In this document: in pieces, positions 43,865 to 52,844 of the stretch
Layout: every line of letters starts with the position of its first letter
Numbering within the stretch: position 1 is the stretch's first letter
NCBI RefSeq assembly: GCF_003675875.1
Contig: NZ_RCDI01000001.1
Location: forward strand, 1,116,001 to 1,180,000
Direction: 5' to 3'
Source: Halostella limicola
GTDB lineage: Archaea; Halobacteriota; Halobacteria; Halobacteriales; Natronoarchaeaceae
Length of the DNA: 64,000 bases
Notes under the pieces: generated by a model
Told to the model about the DNA's origin: nothing
Database searches by the model: none
The model's input: the letters and a program-made list of their open reading frames with translations, nothing else
Translations under genes and position numbers: made by a program

Positions 43865-44083
43865 CCCGGCGTCCCGGAACGACCCCAGCCGTCGAGGCCG
43901 TCCCATCCCCCGGATAGCCCCGGACGGCGACAGGTCGGAGCCGCCCGCTCGCGACCCCGCTGACGTCCGGTTTTCGACTTCATTTCACCGACGACAGGTA
44001 TTTGAGGGATCGCCCGCGATTTATGTACAGTCCATGGATGCTCATGGCATCACAATCCAGCCCGATATCCGGGCAGATCACCA

Positions 44084-45478
44084 ATGGAGGATACATCAAA
44101 ATACCTCATTCACGCCGACATCTCCGCCGACGGGGTGGTAGAGCGGAGTGACGTCGTGGGTGCTATCTACGGCCAGACGGAGGGACTCCTCGGCGACGAG
44201 CTCGACCTGCGGGACCTACAGCAGTCCTCGAAGGTCGGGCGCATCGAAGTCGAGATAGAGAGCAACGGCGGCCAGTCCGTGGGGTCGGTCACCATCGCCA
44301 CCAGCATCGACAAGGTGGCGACGGCGACCCTCGCGGCCGCTCTGGAGACCCTCGACCGCATCGGCCCCTGCCGGGCCCAGCTCGAGGTCAGAGACATCGA
44401 GGACGTCCGCGCGGCGAAGCGCCGCCAGGTCGTCGAGCGCGCGCAGGAGCTCCTGCACGACGCGTTCGACGAGGGCGCGATGACCAGCGAGGAGATCCTC
44501 GACGAGGTGCGCCAGAGCGTTCGCGTCGCCGACATCACCGAGTACGGGGGCCAGCCAGCCGGGCCGCGCGTCGCCGACAGCGACGCCGTCGTCGTCGTCG
44601 AGGGCCGGGCGGACGTGCTCACGCTGCTGGAGTACGGCGTGAAAAACGCCGTCGCCGTCGACGGGACGAACGTCCCCGACGTCGTCGCGGACCTCACCCG
44701 CGACCGGACGGTGACGGCCTTCCTCGACGGCGACCGCGGGGGCCACCTCATCCTCCGCGAGCTCGCGCAGGTCGGGCAGGTCGACTACGTCGCGTTCGCG
44801 CCGGACGGCAAGTCCGTCGAGGACCTCTCCCGCGAGGAGGTGTTCGCGGTGCTGCGCGAGAAGACGCCGTACGAGTCGGTCGCCGACCGGACCGACCCGG
44901 GGGACGCCGACGAGTCGGACGCGGGCGAAGCCGTCGCCACGGACGGGAGCCAGTCGCCCTCGCCGCCGGCCGACGCGGAGACAGAGCCCGCATCGCCCGC
45001 GACGCCCGAGTCGCCGGACGCGCCCGGGGCTGCCGGCGCGGAGGCGGTCGAAGCCGACGGGTCCGAACCGCTCCGACGCGGCGCGGCCGAGGCCGCCGAA
45101 GCGGTCGCCTCGTCGCCGGACGCCGGAACTACCCAGGAGGACCCCGCCTCCGCTGATGAAGACGACGCAGAGGCCGTGCCGTCGGCGCTCCGCGAGCACG
45201 TCTCGGACGTGATCGACGGGGAACGCGGCGTCGCCCGCCTGCTCGACGCCGAGGGGGACGTGCTGTCCGAAGCGCCGGCCGACGAGGCCGTCGACGCCGT
45301 CGACGACGCCGACCCCGCGCCGGCCGCCGTCGTCCTCGACGGGACCGCGGCGCAGCGCCTCGCGGACGTCGCGGCCGACAACGGCGTCGAGCGCGTCGTC
45401 GCCGCCGACCTCGGCGCGTTCACGAAGCGCCCCACGAGCGTGCGCGTCCACGCGGCGGACGACATCACGCTCCAGTAG
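44084..45478 (+). CDS. dnaG: Archaeal DnaG primase-like protein
   Basis: The 464-residue protein has an archaeal DnaG N-terminal domain (about 1-160, YLIHADISADGVVERSDVVG) and a Toprim domain with VVVVEGRADVLTLLEYGVKN near residue 168 and TVTAFLDGDRGGHLILREL near residue 205, giving the acidic metal site. A long acidic, Ala/Pro/Ser-rich linker (about 265-365) leads to a C-terminal domain. Archaeal DnaG works mainly as a subunit of the RNA exosome and can make primers in vitro. The linker is typical of haloarchaea. Confidence 0.95.
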   Translation: MEDTSKYLIHADISADGVVERSDVVGAIYGQTEGLLGDELDLRDLQQSSKVGRIEVEIESNGGQSVGSVTIATSIDKVATATLAAALETLDRIGPCRAQLEVRDIEDVRAAKRRQVVERAQELLHDAFDEGAMTSEEILDEVRQSVRVADITEYGGQPAGPRVADSDAVVVVEGRADVLTLLEYGVKNAVAVDGTNVPDVVADLTRDRTVTAFLDGDRGGHLILRELAQVGQVDYVAFAPDGKSVEDLSREEVFAVLREKTPYESVADRTDPGDADESDAGEAVATDGSQSPSPPADAETEPASPATPESPDAPGAAGAEAVEADGSEPLRRGAAEAAEAVASSPDAGTTQEDPASADEDDAEAVPSALREHVSDVIDGERGVARLLDAEGDVLSEAPADEAVDAVDDADPAPAAVVLDGTAAQRLADVAADNGVERVVAADLGAFTKRPTSVRVHAADDITLQ

Positions 45479-45492
45479 GGCGCACCGACCGG

Positions 45493-45939
45493 TCAGAGCG
45501 GCCGGGACAGCAGCACGGCCGGGCCGCTCTCGTAGTACTCCGCCTCCCGCCGCATCTCCTCGAAGCCGAACGACTCGTACAGCCGCCGAGCCGTGTCGTT
45601 GTCCGGGTTGACGGCCAGTTCGACCCGCGTCGCGTCCGTCGCCCGCAGTCGCGCGAGCGCCGCTGCCAGCAGCCGGCGACCGCGCCCCTCACGCCGACGC
45701 GCCGGCGCGACGACCAGTTCGGCGATGTGGGCCGTCTCCGGTCCGACAGTCGCGAGGACGTACCCGACCGGGAGGCCATGGGCGTCGTCCAGAGGGCCGA
45801 CGGACTCGTCGCCGACAGACACCAGCACGATCCCCGGCCCGTCGATGCTCGCCAGCAGGAGCTCCGGGGCGGTCTCGGGCAGGAGGGACTGCAGGGCGCG
45901 GAGTGCGGGCAGGTCGGCGGGAGTAGCGGCTCGGATCAC
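45493..45939 (-). CDS. GNAT family N-acetyltransferase
   Basis: The 148-residue protein shows the acetyl-CoA binding motif PARRREGRGRRLLAAAL near residue 85 and the C-terminal YESFGFEEMRREAEYYESGP that is typical of RimI-like acetyltransferases. It starts with GTG (MIRAATPADLPALRALQSLL) inside a four-base GTGA overlap with the stop of the DUF92 gene, so it is probably translated after it. The acceptor, possibly a protein N-terminus, is not known. Confidence 0.85.
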   Translation of the reverse strand: MIRAATPADLPALRALQSLLPETAPELLLASIDGPGIVLVSVGDESVGPLDDAHGLPVGYVLATVGPETAHIAELVVAPARRREGRGRRLLAAALARLRATDATRVELAVNPDNDTARRLYESFGFEEMRREAEYYESGPAVLLSRPL

Positions 45940-47279
45940 GCGAGGACGGGGAGACCGACAGCGAGCGCGAGGAGCGCGCCGACGACGGCACCGGAGAGCG
46001 TCGCGAGGAAGTTCACGCTCTGGTTGCCGAGGCGGCCGCCCTCGACGGTCGCGCCGAGCAGGCTGTCGACGGTCATCCCGGCGACGCCGGCGGCGAGGAT
46101 GACGCCGCCGCCCGTCGACCCGACCGTGTCGAACAGGGCGACGGCGATGAGCGCGATGATCGCCGCGCCCGTGACGCCGGCGATCTCGCCCTGCCAGGTG
46201 ACGCCGCCGTCCGTGCCGGGCTCGACCGGCTGGAGCGTCGTGATGAGGCGCGGGCGGTCGAACACGCCGCCGATCTCGCTGGAGAGGGTGTCGCTCATCG
46301 CCGTCGAGATCGACCCCGCGAAGGCGTACAGGAACAGCGCCCCGGAGACGCGGACGCCGTCGCCCGCGGGGAGCCCCATCGGTGCGGCGGCGTAGGCGAG
46401 GACGGCGGCGAGCGCCACCGCCGCGTTGCTGAAGACGTTGGCGCTCCCGCGGGCCCCCTCGTTCTCCTCCGCGACGCCGCGGTCCTCCTTCTCCTCGTAG
46501 CGGAACTTCGTCGAGAGGCCGCCGATGCCGAAGAATGCGATGATCACGGCGAACCAGCCGATGCCGCCGAGCACGATGGTGAGCAGGCCGAGGAACACGC
46601 CCGAGAGCATCCCCGACACGGAGGCCGTGTCGAGGGCGTACGATGCGTAGCCGACCGCCAGCGTCACCGCGAGGGCGACGCCGATCTCCGCCGCCGTCAC
46701 CGGGTCGGTGAGCTCCCAGAGGAACCAGAGCAGGAGGCCGACCGAGAGCAGCACCAGCGGGTCGTCGCGCTCGAACAGCACGGACCGGAGCAAGGCGCCG
46801 AGGAGTGCGCCGCTGACCGAGAGGAAGACGACGAGCGGGAGCGGCGGCGTCGCGTCGCCGGCCAGCGCCGCGGCGCCGAGGATGCCGGCCGCCCCGCCGA
46901 CTGTGCCGCCGACGGTGAAGCCCGCGGCGCCGACGATGGGGTCCGGCCACCGACGGCGGGCCAGTTGCGCCCCGAAGTTGCCGTAGGCCAGCGCCAGCAC
47001 GCCGCCGACGAAAGCGAGGGTGGGCACCGCCTCGACGGCCGTCAGCAGTCCCAGTCCGGTGGCGGCGAGGGCGAAGCCGATAAGGCTGTACAGCCGCCCC
47101 TCTTCCCAGTCGCCCGGCCGGGCGAACAGTTCGAACACCGGCCCGTCGTCGGCGACGAACGCGGCGACGCCCGCGACGACGACGAACGGGAGGGCGGCCG
47201 CCCGCCCGAGGAGGGGGGCGGCCAGCGCGAGGCTGCCGACGCCCGCGAACGCCCCCGCCCGCCGCACAGTCGATGTCAC
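45936..47279 (-). CDS. DUF92 family membrane protein
   Basis: This 447-residue protein has at least 12 hydrophobic segments. The C-terminal half has the DUF92 signature: STKFRYEEKEDRGVAEENEG near residue 255, SISTAMSDTLSSEIGGVF near 325 and MTVDSLLGATVEGG near 410. Plant VTE6 of this family is a phytyl-phosphate kinase, so a polyprenyl-phosphate kinase role is plausible, especially beside two cis-prenyltransferase genes; this is inference. GTG 47279 (MTSTVRRAGAFAG) is chosen, but an in-frame ATG at 47327 is possible. Confidence 0.87.
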   Translation of the reverse strand: MTSTVRRAGAFAGVGSLALAAPLLGRAAALPFVVVAGVAAFVADDGPVFELFARPGDWEEGRLYSLIGFALAATGLGLLTAVEAVPTLAFVGGVLALAYGNFGAQLARRRWPDPIVGAAGFTVGGTVGGAAGILGAAALAGDATPPLPLVVFLSVSGALLGALLRSVLFERDDPLVLLSVGLLLWFLWELTDPVTAAEIGVALAVTLAVGYASYALDTASVSGMLSGVFLGLLTIVLGGIGWFAVIIAFFGIGGLSTKFRYEEKEDRGVAEENEGARGSANVFSNAAVALAAVLAYAAAPMGLPAGDGVRVSGALFLYAFAGSISTAMSDTLSSEIGGVFDRPRLITTLQPVEPGTDGGVTWQGEIAGVTGAAIIALIAVALFDTVGSTGGGVILAAGVAGMTVDSLLGATVEGGRLGNQSVNFLATLSGAVVGALLALAVGLPVLA

Positions 47280-47382
47280 GCTATCGCGTCCGTTTGTAGG
47301 TAGGTCACTTAACCTTCCCGAAGCCAACGGCCGGCGGCGAGAACCCGTGACCTTTAGGCGACGCCGCGGATAACGGGTTCGC

Positions 47383-47991
47383 GTGGGCCTCTACGACCGG
47401 TATCTCGCCGCTCGATTGCGATACGAGGACGACCAGCGACCGGACCACGTCGCCGTCGTCATCACCGAACGGGACCTGCTGGAGCAGGGCGCGTACGACA
47501 CGCTCCGCGACGCGTTCGACTGGGCGTTCGAGTACGGGGCCGAGCGCGTCACGGTCTCGGTCAGCGTCCTCGACGAGGCGGCCGTGCCGACGCTGAAGCG
47601 GGAGTTCGACGACCTCGACGCGCCGCGGCCGGTCGCCGTCCGCACCCCCGCCGACGACCTCCCGGCCGACGCGCCGATCCGGGTGAACATCGGGCTCGGC
47701 GGCAAACACGAGTTCACCGCCGCCGTCCGCAACCTCGCCGCGGAGGTCCGGGACGGCGACCTGGACCCCGACGCTATCGACGCCGACGACATCGAGGAGC
47801 GACTCGTCTTCCCCGAGGAGCCGGATCTGGTCATCAAGACCGGCGCGGAACGCCTCTCCGACTTCATGATCTGGCAGTCGGTCTACTCCGAACTGTACTT
47901 CACCGACGTGAACTGGCGGGACTTCCGGAAGCGCGACTACCTGCGGGCACTCCGGGAGTACGGCCGGCGGAACAGGCGATTTGGGCGCTAG
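47383..47991 (+). CDS. Short cis-prenyltransferase (UppS-like) paralogue lacking the N-terminal catalytic motif
   Basis: The 202-residue protein belongs to the undecaprenyl diphosphate synthase fold but is short and altered. Where active enzymes have HxAxxxDGNRR, it reads HVAVVITERDLLEQ, so the catalytic Asp is missing; the substrate loop and GHxxG are absent too. It keeps NIGLGGKHEF, PDLVIKTGAERLSDFMIWQ, SELYFTD and a C-terminal RRNRRFG (RxG). It starts with GTG after a TATA-like CTTTAGG (47353-47359). It probably acts as the non-catalytic partner of the convergent long UppS. Confidence 0.85.
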   Translation: MGLYDRYLAARLRYEDDQRPDHVAVVITERDLLEQGAYDTLRDAFDWAFEYGAERVTVSVSVLDEAAVPTLKREFDDLDAPRPVAVRTPADDLPADAPIRVNIGLGGKHEFTAAVRNLAAEVRDGDLDPDAIDADDIEERLVFPEEPDLVIKTGAERLSDFMIWQSVYSELYFTDVNWRDFRKRDYLRALREYGRRNRRFGR

Positions 47992-48034
47992 TCCAGATCT
48001 CGTCACGAGCGGAGCGTAGTGACGCCGAGAGGAC

Positions 48035-48982
48035 TCAGTCCGCCGGCTGCGGCTCCTCGTCGGCAGGTGGCAGGTCTTCGGGGGCGACCTCGTCGACGGT
48101 CGAGCGCTCGCCGCTGGGCAGCGAGTCGCGGAACCGGCGGACGACCGCCTTCGCCTCGTCGAGCTCGACGCCGCCGAGCGCGCGCAGCAGCGCGAGGCCG
48201 CGGCGGGCGCGGGTGCGCCGCCACGAGCGCTCGCGGTGTTCGTACGTACGGATCCCCCGCAGGAAGTCCACGCGGGAGAACTCCGGCCAGTAGGGGGCAC
48301 AGAAGAAGACGGCCGCCTCGTTACCGTTGGCGTGCCACGGGAGGAAGTTGCTCGTGCGCTCGTCGCCGCCGGTCCGGATGATCAGGTCCACGTCGCGCAC
48401 GGGACGGTCGTAGAGGCGCTCCTCGACGGTCCCCACGTCGATGTCCCCGGGATCCAGGTCGCCGTCGTCCACGTCGCGGGCGACGCTGCGGGCGGCCGAG
48501 AGCAGTTCGGCGCGGCCGCCGTACGCCAGCGCGATGTTCAGGACGAACTGGTCGTAGCCCCGGGTGCGGTCCTCGGCGTAGTCCACGGCCTCCCGGACGC
48601 GCTCGGGCAGGCGGTCGACGTCGCCCAGCGCGCGGATGCACACCTCGCCGTCGTGGACGCGGTCCGCGTCGGCGAACTCGTACAGTTTCTCCTCCAGGAG
48701 GTCGAACAGGTTCTCGCGCTCCTCCGGCGGGCGGTTGAAGTTCTCCGTGGAGAAGGCGTACAGCGTCAGTTCGTCGATCTCCAGGTCTCGACACCAGTTG
48801 AGTACCTGTTCGGTCGTCTGGGCGCCTTCGCGGTGGCCGTCGTGTTTCTCCGCGCCGCGCTCGCGGGCGTACCGGCGGTTGCCGTCCTGAATGACGGCGA
48901 CGTGACTCGGGGTCCCCGATATCTCGCGTTCGAGGAGTCGCTCGTACGCGGCCCGGGCACGCTCGCGGAGGCTAGACAGCAT
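48035..48982 (-). CDS. uppS: Cis-prenyltransferase (UppS family), catalytic form
   Basis: The 315-residue protein elongates a polyprenyl diphosphate with IPP in cis, making the dolichol-like carrier for glycosylation. The catalytic motif HVAVIQDGNRRYARERG is near residue 27, followed by GHREGAQTTEQ, LYAFSTENFNRP near 94, ALAYGGRAEL and LIIRTGGDERTSNFLPW near 213. The usual WQxAYAE and C-terminal RxG are replaced (PWHANGNEAAVFFCAPYWPE; an Arg-rich end without RxG). These missing parts are what the adjacent short paralogue retains. Confidence 0.92.
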   Translation of the reverse strand: MLSSLRERARAAYERLLEREISGTPSHVAVIQDGNRRYARERGAEKHDGHREGAQTTEQVLNWCRDLEIDELTLYAFSTENFNRPPEERENLFDLLEEKLYEFADADRVHDGEVCIRALGDVDRLPERVREAVDYAEDRTRGYDQFVLNIALAYGGRAELLSAARSVARDVDDGDLDPGDIDVGTVEERLYDRPVRDVDLIIRTGGDERTSNFLPWHANGNEAAVFFCAPYWPEFSRVDFLRGIRTYEHRERSWRRTRARRGLALLRALGGVELDEAKAVVRRFRDSLPSGERSTVDEVAPEDLPPADEEPQPAD

Positions 48983-49076
48983 TCTCGTCTATGGCAACAT
49001 CGGGAACGGATATGTGTCTTTTGTGTGTTGGATTCACACTCCGAACCAGTCGCTCTGACGGGGGCGAGTCGCATCT

Positions 49077-49084
49077 CTTATATG
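49077..49084 (+). promoter_or_regulatory. TATA box of the cold-shock gene
   Basis: CTTATATG lies 26-33 bases before ATG 49110, indicating a leaderless transcript. It rules out the in-frame ATG at 49086. Confidence 0.6.
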
Positions 49085-49109
49085 GGTGGGGCGTTTCTGG
49101 AGAGTTGCA

Positions 49110-49304
49110 ATGGCGAAAGGTACGGTTGACTTCTTCAACGACACGGGCGGTTACGGTTTCATTGACAGCGACGACTCCGAGGAAGACGTGTTCTTCCACA
49201 TGGAGGACGTCGGCGGTCCTGACCTGGAGGAAGGTCAGGAAGTCGAGTTCGACATCGAGCAGGCCGACAAGGGCCCGCGCGCGACGAACCTCGAGCGTCT
49301 GTAA
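49110..49304 (+). CDS. cspA: Cold-shock domain protein
   Basis: The 64-residue OB-fold protein begins MAKGTVDFFNDTGGYGFIDS, containing the RNP1-type motif GGYGFI, and continues EDVFFHMEDV, the RNP2-type motif. The basic surface of bacterial CspA is replaced by acidic residues, as in haloarchaeal homologues. It binds single-stranded RNA or DNA and likely acts as an RNA chaperone. It is a single-gene unit; the following 230 bases hold no gene. Confidence 0.94.
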   Translation: MAKGTVDFFNDTGGYGFIDSDDSEEDVFFHMEDVGGPDLEEGQEVEFDIEQADKGPRATNLERL

Positions 49305-49537
49305 ACCGGGAATACTCGGCTGAACGCCCTACATGGGAGTTCAGTCGGTGTATGTAAGCCCACTCGCATCCGGGCGCTGTCAGGCTGTGCGGTGACGCGC
49401 ATCTCTGGGGGCAACCCCTCTGCAGTCCGCCCGTGCACCGTTTCTCCGTTTTTTCACACCGACCAGCGACGACTCCGCGGGTCGCGGCCGGCGACGAAGC
49501 GAGTACAATAAAGGGACGCGACACGTTGGTCCTGCCA

Positions 49538-49936
49538 ATGAGCGAAACCCTCGACGACGACCTCTACCAGCGGACGAAGCAGTTGCTCGAACCCGGCGAG
49601 ATAGAGCTCAACGGCGCGGTCGTTCACACGGACATCGAGTCCCAGGACGACATCGCGATGACGCAGGCGACCATCGACGTCGGCGAGATCATCGCCGAGC
49701 ACGCGACCGACGAGGACACGTACGTCTACTCCGGGACGGACGACCCCGAGTTCGCGTCGAACCAGCACCAGGGGCTCACCCTCGACGGCGACGAGTTCGT
49801 CTGGGAGTGCCAGCAGCTGCTCCGCGAGGGGACCTACGACGTCGTCTTCTACTACGAGGCGAGCGCCGACCACGAGGCCATCCTCGACGATATCCGCGAG
49901 GAGGGCTTCGACGTGACGGGCGTCCGCGGGGACTGA
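49538..49936 (+). CDS. DUF5778 family protein
   Basis: The 132-residue haloarchaeal protein begins MSETLDDDLYQRTKQLLEPG and continues ELNGAVVHTDIESQDDIAMT, with a compact acidic alpha/beta pattern. ATG 49538 is preferred to a longer ORF start because the upstream extension is not protein-like and ACAATAAAG (49505-49513) gives TATA spacing. DUF5778 is assigned from memory. The function is unknown. Confidence 0.82.
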   Translation: MSETLDDDLYQRTKQLLEPGEIELNGAVVHTDIESQDDIAMTQATIDVGEIIAEHATDEDTYVYSGTDDPEFASNQHQGLTLDGDEFVWECQQLLREGTYDVVFYYEASADHEAILDDIREEGFDVTGVRGD

Positions 49937-50013
49937 ACGGCGCGGTTCGCCGCTGAAGGAGCGGCCGTCGGCGCCCCCAAACGACTTCCATCGCTCCGTG
50001 GACGGTACGGACG

Positions 50014-51024
50014 ATGGATGCTCGAACGGCGTTCGCGTGGGTACTCGTCGCCGCACTGACGGCGGTCCTCTGGCTCCTCGTCCGGCCGTTCCTCTCGTGG
50101 CTCCTCGCGACGGGACTGCTCGCGTTCGTCCTCTACCCCGTCCACCGTCGCCTCGAAGTCCGGGTCGGGCCGCGCCTCTCCGCCGGGCTGCTCGCGCTCC
50201 TCGTCACGCTCCTCGTCGTCGTCCCCCTGACGGTCGGAGCGGCCGCCGCGGTGACGCGGGGGAGCGTGCTGCTCGAAGGGCTCTCTCGGTCCGAGCTCGC
50301 CGACCAGTTGCAGCGGACCGTCCGCCGAACCACCGGGATCACCCTCCCCGTCCGGTCGCTCGGGGAGCGCGCGTCAGAGCGGCTGACGAGCCGCGCCAGC
50401 GACCAGGCGACGGACGTCCTGAGCGCCGGCCTCCACGCGTTCCTCGGCTTCCTGCTGCTGACGTTCGTGCTGTACTACCTGCTCAAGGACGGCCACGTGC
50501 TCGTCGCCTGGGTGCGGCGGATGACGCCGCTGGAGGCCCCGATACGCGACGAGCTGTTCGAATCGGTGCGGTCGATGACGTGGGCCGTGCTCAAGGGACA
50601 CGTCCTCGTCGCGATCGTTCAAGGGGCGGTCGCCGGCGTCAGCCTGTTTCTCACCGGCGTCCCCGAGGCGACGCTGCTCACGGCGGCGATGATGGTGCTC
50701 GCACTGATTCCGGTCGTCGGCGTCGCTCCGGTGCTCGGCGGTGCGGTCGTCTTCCTCGTCTGGAGCGGCCAGCCGCTGTCGGCCGCGTTCGTCACGGTCT
50801 GGGGCCTCACGTCCGTCGCGATCACGGACGACTACCTGCGGGCGATGCTCATCGACCGCGAGTCGGAGATGCACTCGGCGACCGTCTTCGTCGGCGTCCT
50901 CGGGGGGACGTACCTTCTGGGGGCGATGGGGCTGTTCCTCGGCCCGATCATCGTCGGGATCTTCAAGCGGACCGTCGAGGTGGTCGGCGGCTACTACGGG
51001 GTGATCCACGCGCCAGACGGCTGA
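50014..51024 (+). CDS. AI-2E family transporter (PerM/TqsA-like)
   Basis: The 336-residue protein has about seven to eight membrane helices in the family order: FLSWLLATGLLAFVLYPVHR near residue 27, LLVTLLVVVPLTVGAAAAVT near 65, FLGFLLLTFVLYYLLKDGHV near 148 and LAGMGLFLGPI-like GAMGLFLGPIIVGIFKRTVE near 305. These proteins export small molecules or exchange sodium and protons; the substrate here is unknown. It is monocistronic by spacing. Confidence 0.88.
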   Translation: MDARTAFAWVLVAALTAVLWLLVRPFLSWLLATGLLAFVLYPVHRRLEVRVGPRLSAGLLALLVTLLVVVPLTVGAAAAVTRGSVLLEGLSRSELADQLQRTVRRTTGITLPVRSLGERASERLTSRASDQATDVLSAGLHAFLGFLLLTFVLYYLLKDGHVLVAWVRRMTPLEAPIRDELFESVRSMTWAVLKGHVLVAIVQGAVAGVSLFLTGVPEATLLTAAMMVLALIPVVGVAPVLGGAVVFLVWSGQPLSAAFVTVWGLTSVAITDDYLRAMLIDRESEMHSATVFVGVLGGTYLLGAMGLFLGPIIVGIFKRTVEVVGGYYGVIHAPDG

Positions 51025-51121
51025 TCCGGTTCGATGCCCGAACGCTCCGCGCAGTCGAGGTCGATGCGCGTGGCCGCCGCGCCTCGCATCGCTTATACGC
51101 GCCCGGTCCTCAGTTCCGACT

Positions 51122-52186
51122 ATGAGCGAGACGGACCTCGACCTCGACGAGCGGGACCGCGCCATCGTCAACGCGTTCCAGGGCGGGTTCCCGGTCGTCC
51201 GAGATCCCTTCGAACCGGCGGCCGCGGCGCTGCGGGAGCGAGGGGTCGACGTCGGCGCCGACGAACTGCTGGATCGGGTCCGACGACTGGACGACGACGG
51301 CGTGCTGACGCGGTTCGGGCCGCTGATCAACGCGCAGGAGATCGGCGGGTCGGCGACCCTGGTCGCGATGCACGCCCCCGAGGACCGGTTCGACGAGGTC
51401 GCGGAGACCGTCAACGCCCACCGCGAGGTGGCCCACAACTACGAGCGCGAGCACCCGCACCTGAACATGTGGTTCGTCGTGAGCGTGGCCGACGAGGACC
51501 GCGTCGAGGAGGTGCTCGCCGAGATCGAGGACGAGACCGGACAGGAGACCTACAACCTCCCGAAGCGGCGGGAGTTCCGCGTCGAGGCGAAGTTCTACGT
51601 CGACGGGCCGATCCCCGAGGGCGACGTCGACCTCTCGGACCTCGGCCCCGACGTGACGCCCACCGAGTCGGAGACGCTGACGCCGGCCGAGCGGGACCTC
51701 GTGGTCGAGATTCAGGACGGCCTCCCGGTCTCGGCGACGCCGTACCGGGACGTAGCGGACGCGCTGGACGCGGACGTCGACTGGGTGCTGGAGACCATGA
51801 AGCGGTTCGACGCGGAGGGGAAGATCCGGCGGATCGGCGTCATCCCGACCCACTACGCGCTGGGGTACACGGAGAACGGGATGACCGTCTGGAACGTGCC
51901 GGACGACGTCGTCGACGAGGTGGGCCCCGAGATCGCCGCCCTCCCGTTCGTCACGCACTGCTACCGGCGACCGCGTCACGAGGGCGTCTGGCCGTACAAC
52001 TTCTTCGCGATGACCCACGGCCGGAGCGAGGCGGAGAGCGAGCGACGCATCGAGCAGGTGCGCGAGCGAATGACGGAGTTCTGGGACGTGGGCGAGGACG
52101 ACTGGGACACGCTGTTCTCGTCGCGCATCCTGAAGAAGACGGGCATCCGCATCGAGGAACGAGCGAGCGCCAACACCGCGGAGTGA
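51122..52186 (+). CDS. ahbAB: Fused siroheme decarboxylase AhbA-AhbB
   Basis: Siroheme decarboxylase converts siroheme to 12,18-didecarboxysiroheme in the alternative heme pathway. The 354-residue protein contains two AsnC/Lrp-like repeats: residues about 1-165 (LDERDRAIVNAFQGGFPVVR) and 180-345 (LTPAERDLVVEIQDGLPVSA, FVTHCYRRPRHEGVWPYNFF). AhbA and AhbB are often separate subunits; here they are one chain, as in other haloarchaea. A TATA box GCTTATACG is at 51091-51099. It begins a heme operon with cysG-type dehydrogenase and hemA. Confidence 0.92.
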   Translation: MSETDLDLDERDRAIVNAFQGGFPVVRDPFEPAAAALRERGVDVGADELLDRVRRLDDDGVLTRFGPLINAQEIGGSATLVAMHAPEDRFDEVAETVNAHREVAHNYEREHPHLNMWFVVSVADEDRVEEVLAEIEDETGQETYNLPKRREFRVEAKFYVDGPIPEGDVDLSDLGPDVTPTESETLTPAERDLVVEIQDGLPVSATPYRDVADALDADVDWVLETMKRFDAEGKIRRIGVIPTHYALGYTENGMTVWNVPDDVVDEVGPEIAALPFVTHCYRRPRHEGVWPYNFFAMTHGRSEAESERRIEQVRERMTEFWDVGEDDWDTLFSSRILKKTGIRIEERASANTAE

Positions 52187-52190
52187 CAGC

Positions 52191-52844
52191 ATGATCCCGC
52201 TACTCCACGACTTCACGGGCGCGACCGTCCTCGTGTTCGGCGGCGGCCGCGTCGGCGCGCGGAAGGCGCGGCGGTTCGACCGCGAGGCGCGGGTCGTCGT
52301 CGTCAGCCCCGAGTTCGCCGACGCCGACTTCGGCGACAGCGAGCGGGTCCGGGCGGCCCCCGCGCCGGGGGACGCGGACGAGTGGGTCGAGCGGTTCGAC
52401 CCCGCGCTGGTCGTCGCGGCGACCGACGACGAGGCGGTCAACGAGGCGGTCGAGCGGGCGGCCCGCGACGCGGGCACGCTGGTCAACCGCACCGACCGCC
52501 ACGGGAGCCGCGACGCCGACAGCGTCGTCGTCCCCGCGACGGTCAGGGACCCCCCCGTCGTCGCCGCCGTGGCGACCGGCGGGACGAGTCCGGCGCTGAG
52601 CAAGCACCTCCGGCAGACGATCGAGGCGGAGATCGACGGGGCCGGCGAGATGGCGCTGCTGACAGCGGACCTCCGCGAGGAGCTGCAGGAGGAGGGCGTT
52701 CCGCCCGCCGACCGCCACGAGGCCGTCCGCGCCGTCGTACGGTCTCCGCGGGTTTGGAAGGGTTTACGTAGGGGGGACTCGAAAGGCCGGCAAGTGGCCC
52801 GCGACGTGATCAGTAACGCGCTCGACACCGGTGATGCTCGATGA
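52191..52844 (+). CDS. Precorrin-2 dehydrogenase / sirohydrochlorin ferrochelatase
   Basis: The 217-residue protein matches the N-terminal (CysG-B/Met8) part of siroheme synthase. It oxidises precorrin-2 to sirohydrochlorin with NAD and may insert iron. The Rossmann motif TVLVFGGGRVGARKARRFDR is near residue 10, followed by LVVAATDDEAVNEAVERAA and VVAAVATGGTSPALSKHLR near residue 125. It is four bases after ahbAB and overlaps hemA by four bases, so the three genes form one operon. Confidence 0.93.
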   Translation: MIPLLHDFTGATVLVFGGGRVGARKARRFDREARVVVVSPEFADADFGDSERVRAAPAPGDADEWVERFDPALVVAATDDEAVNEAVERAARDAGTLVNRTDRHGSRDADSVVVPATVRDPPVVAAVATGGTSPALSKHLRQTIEAEIDGAGEMALLTADLREELQEEGVPPADRHEAVRAVVRSPRVWKGLRRGDSKGRQVARDVISNALDTGDAR

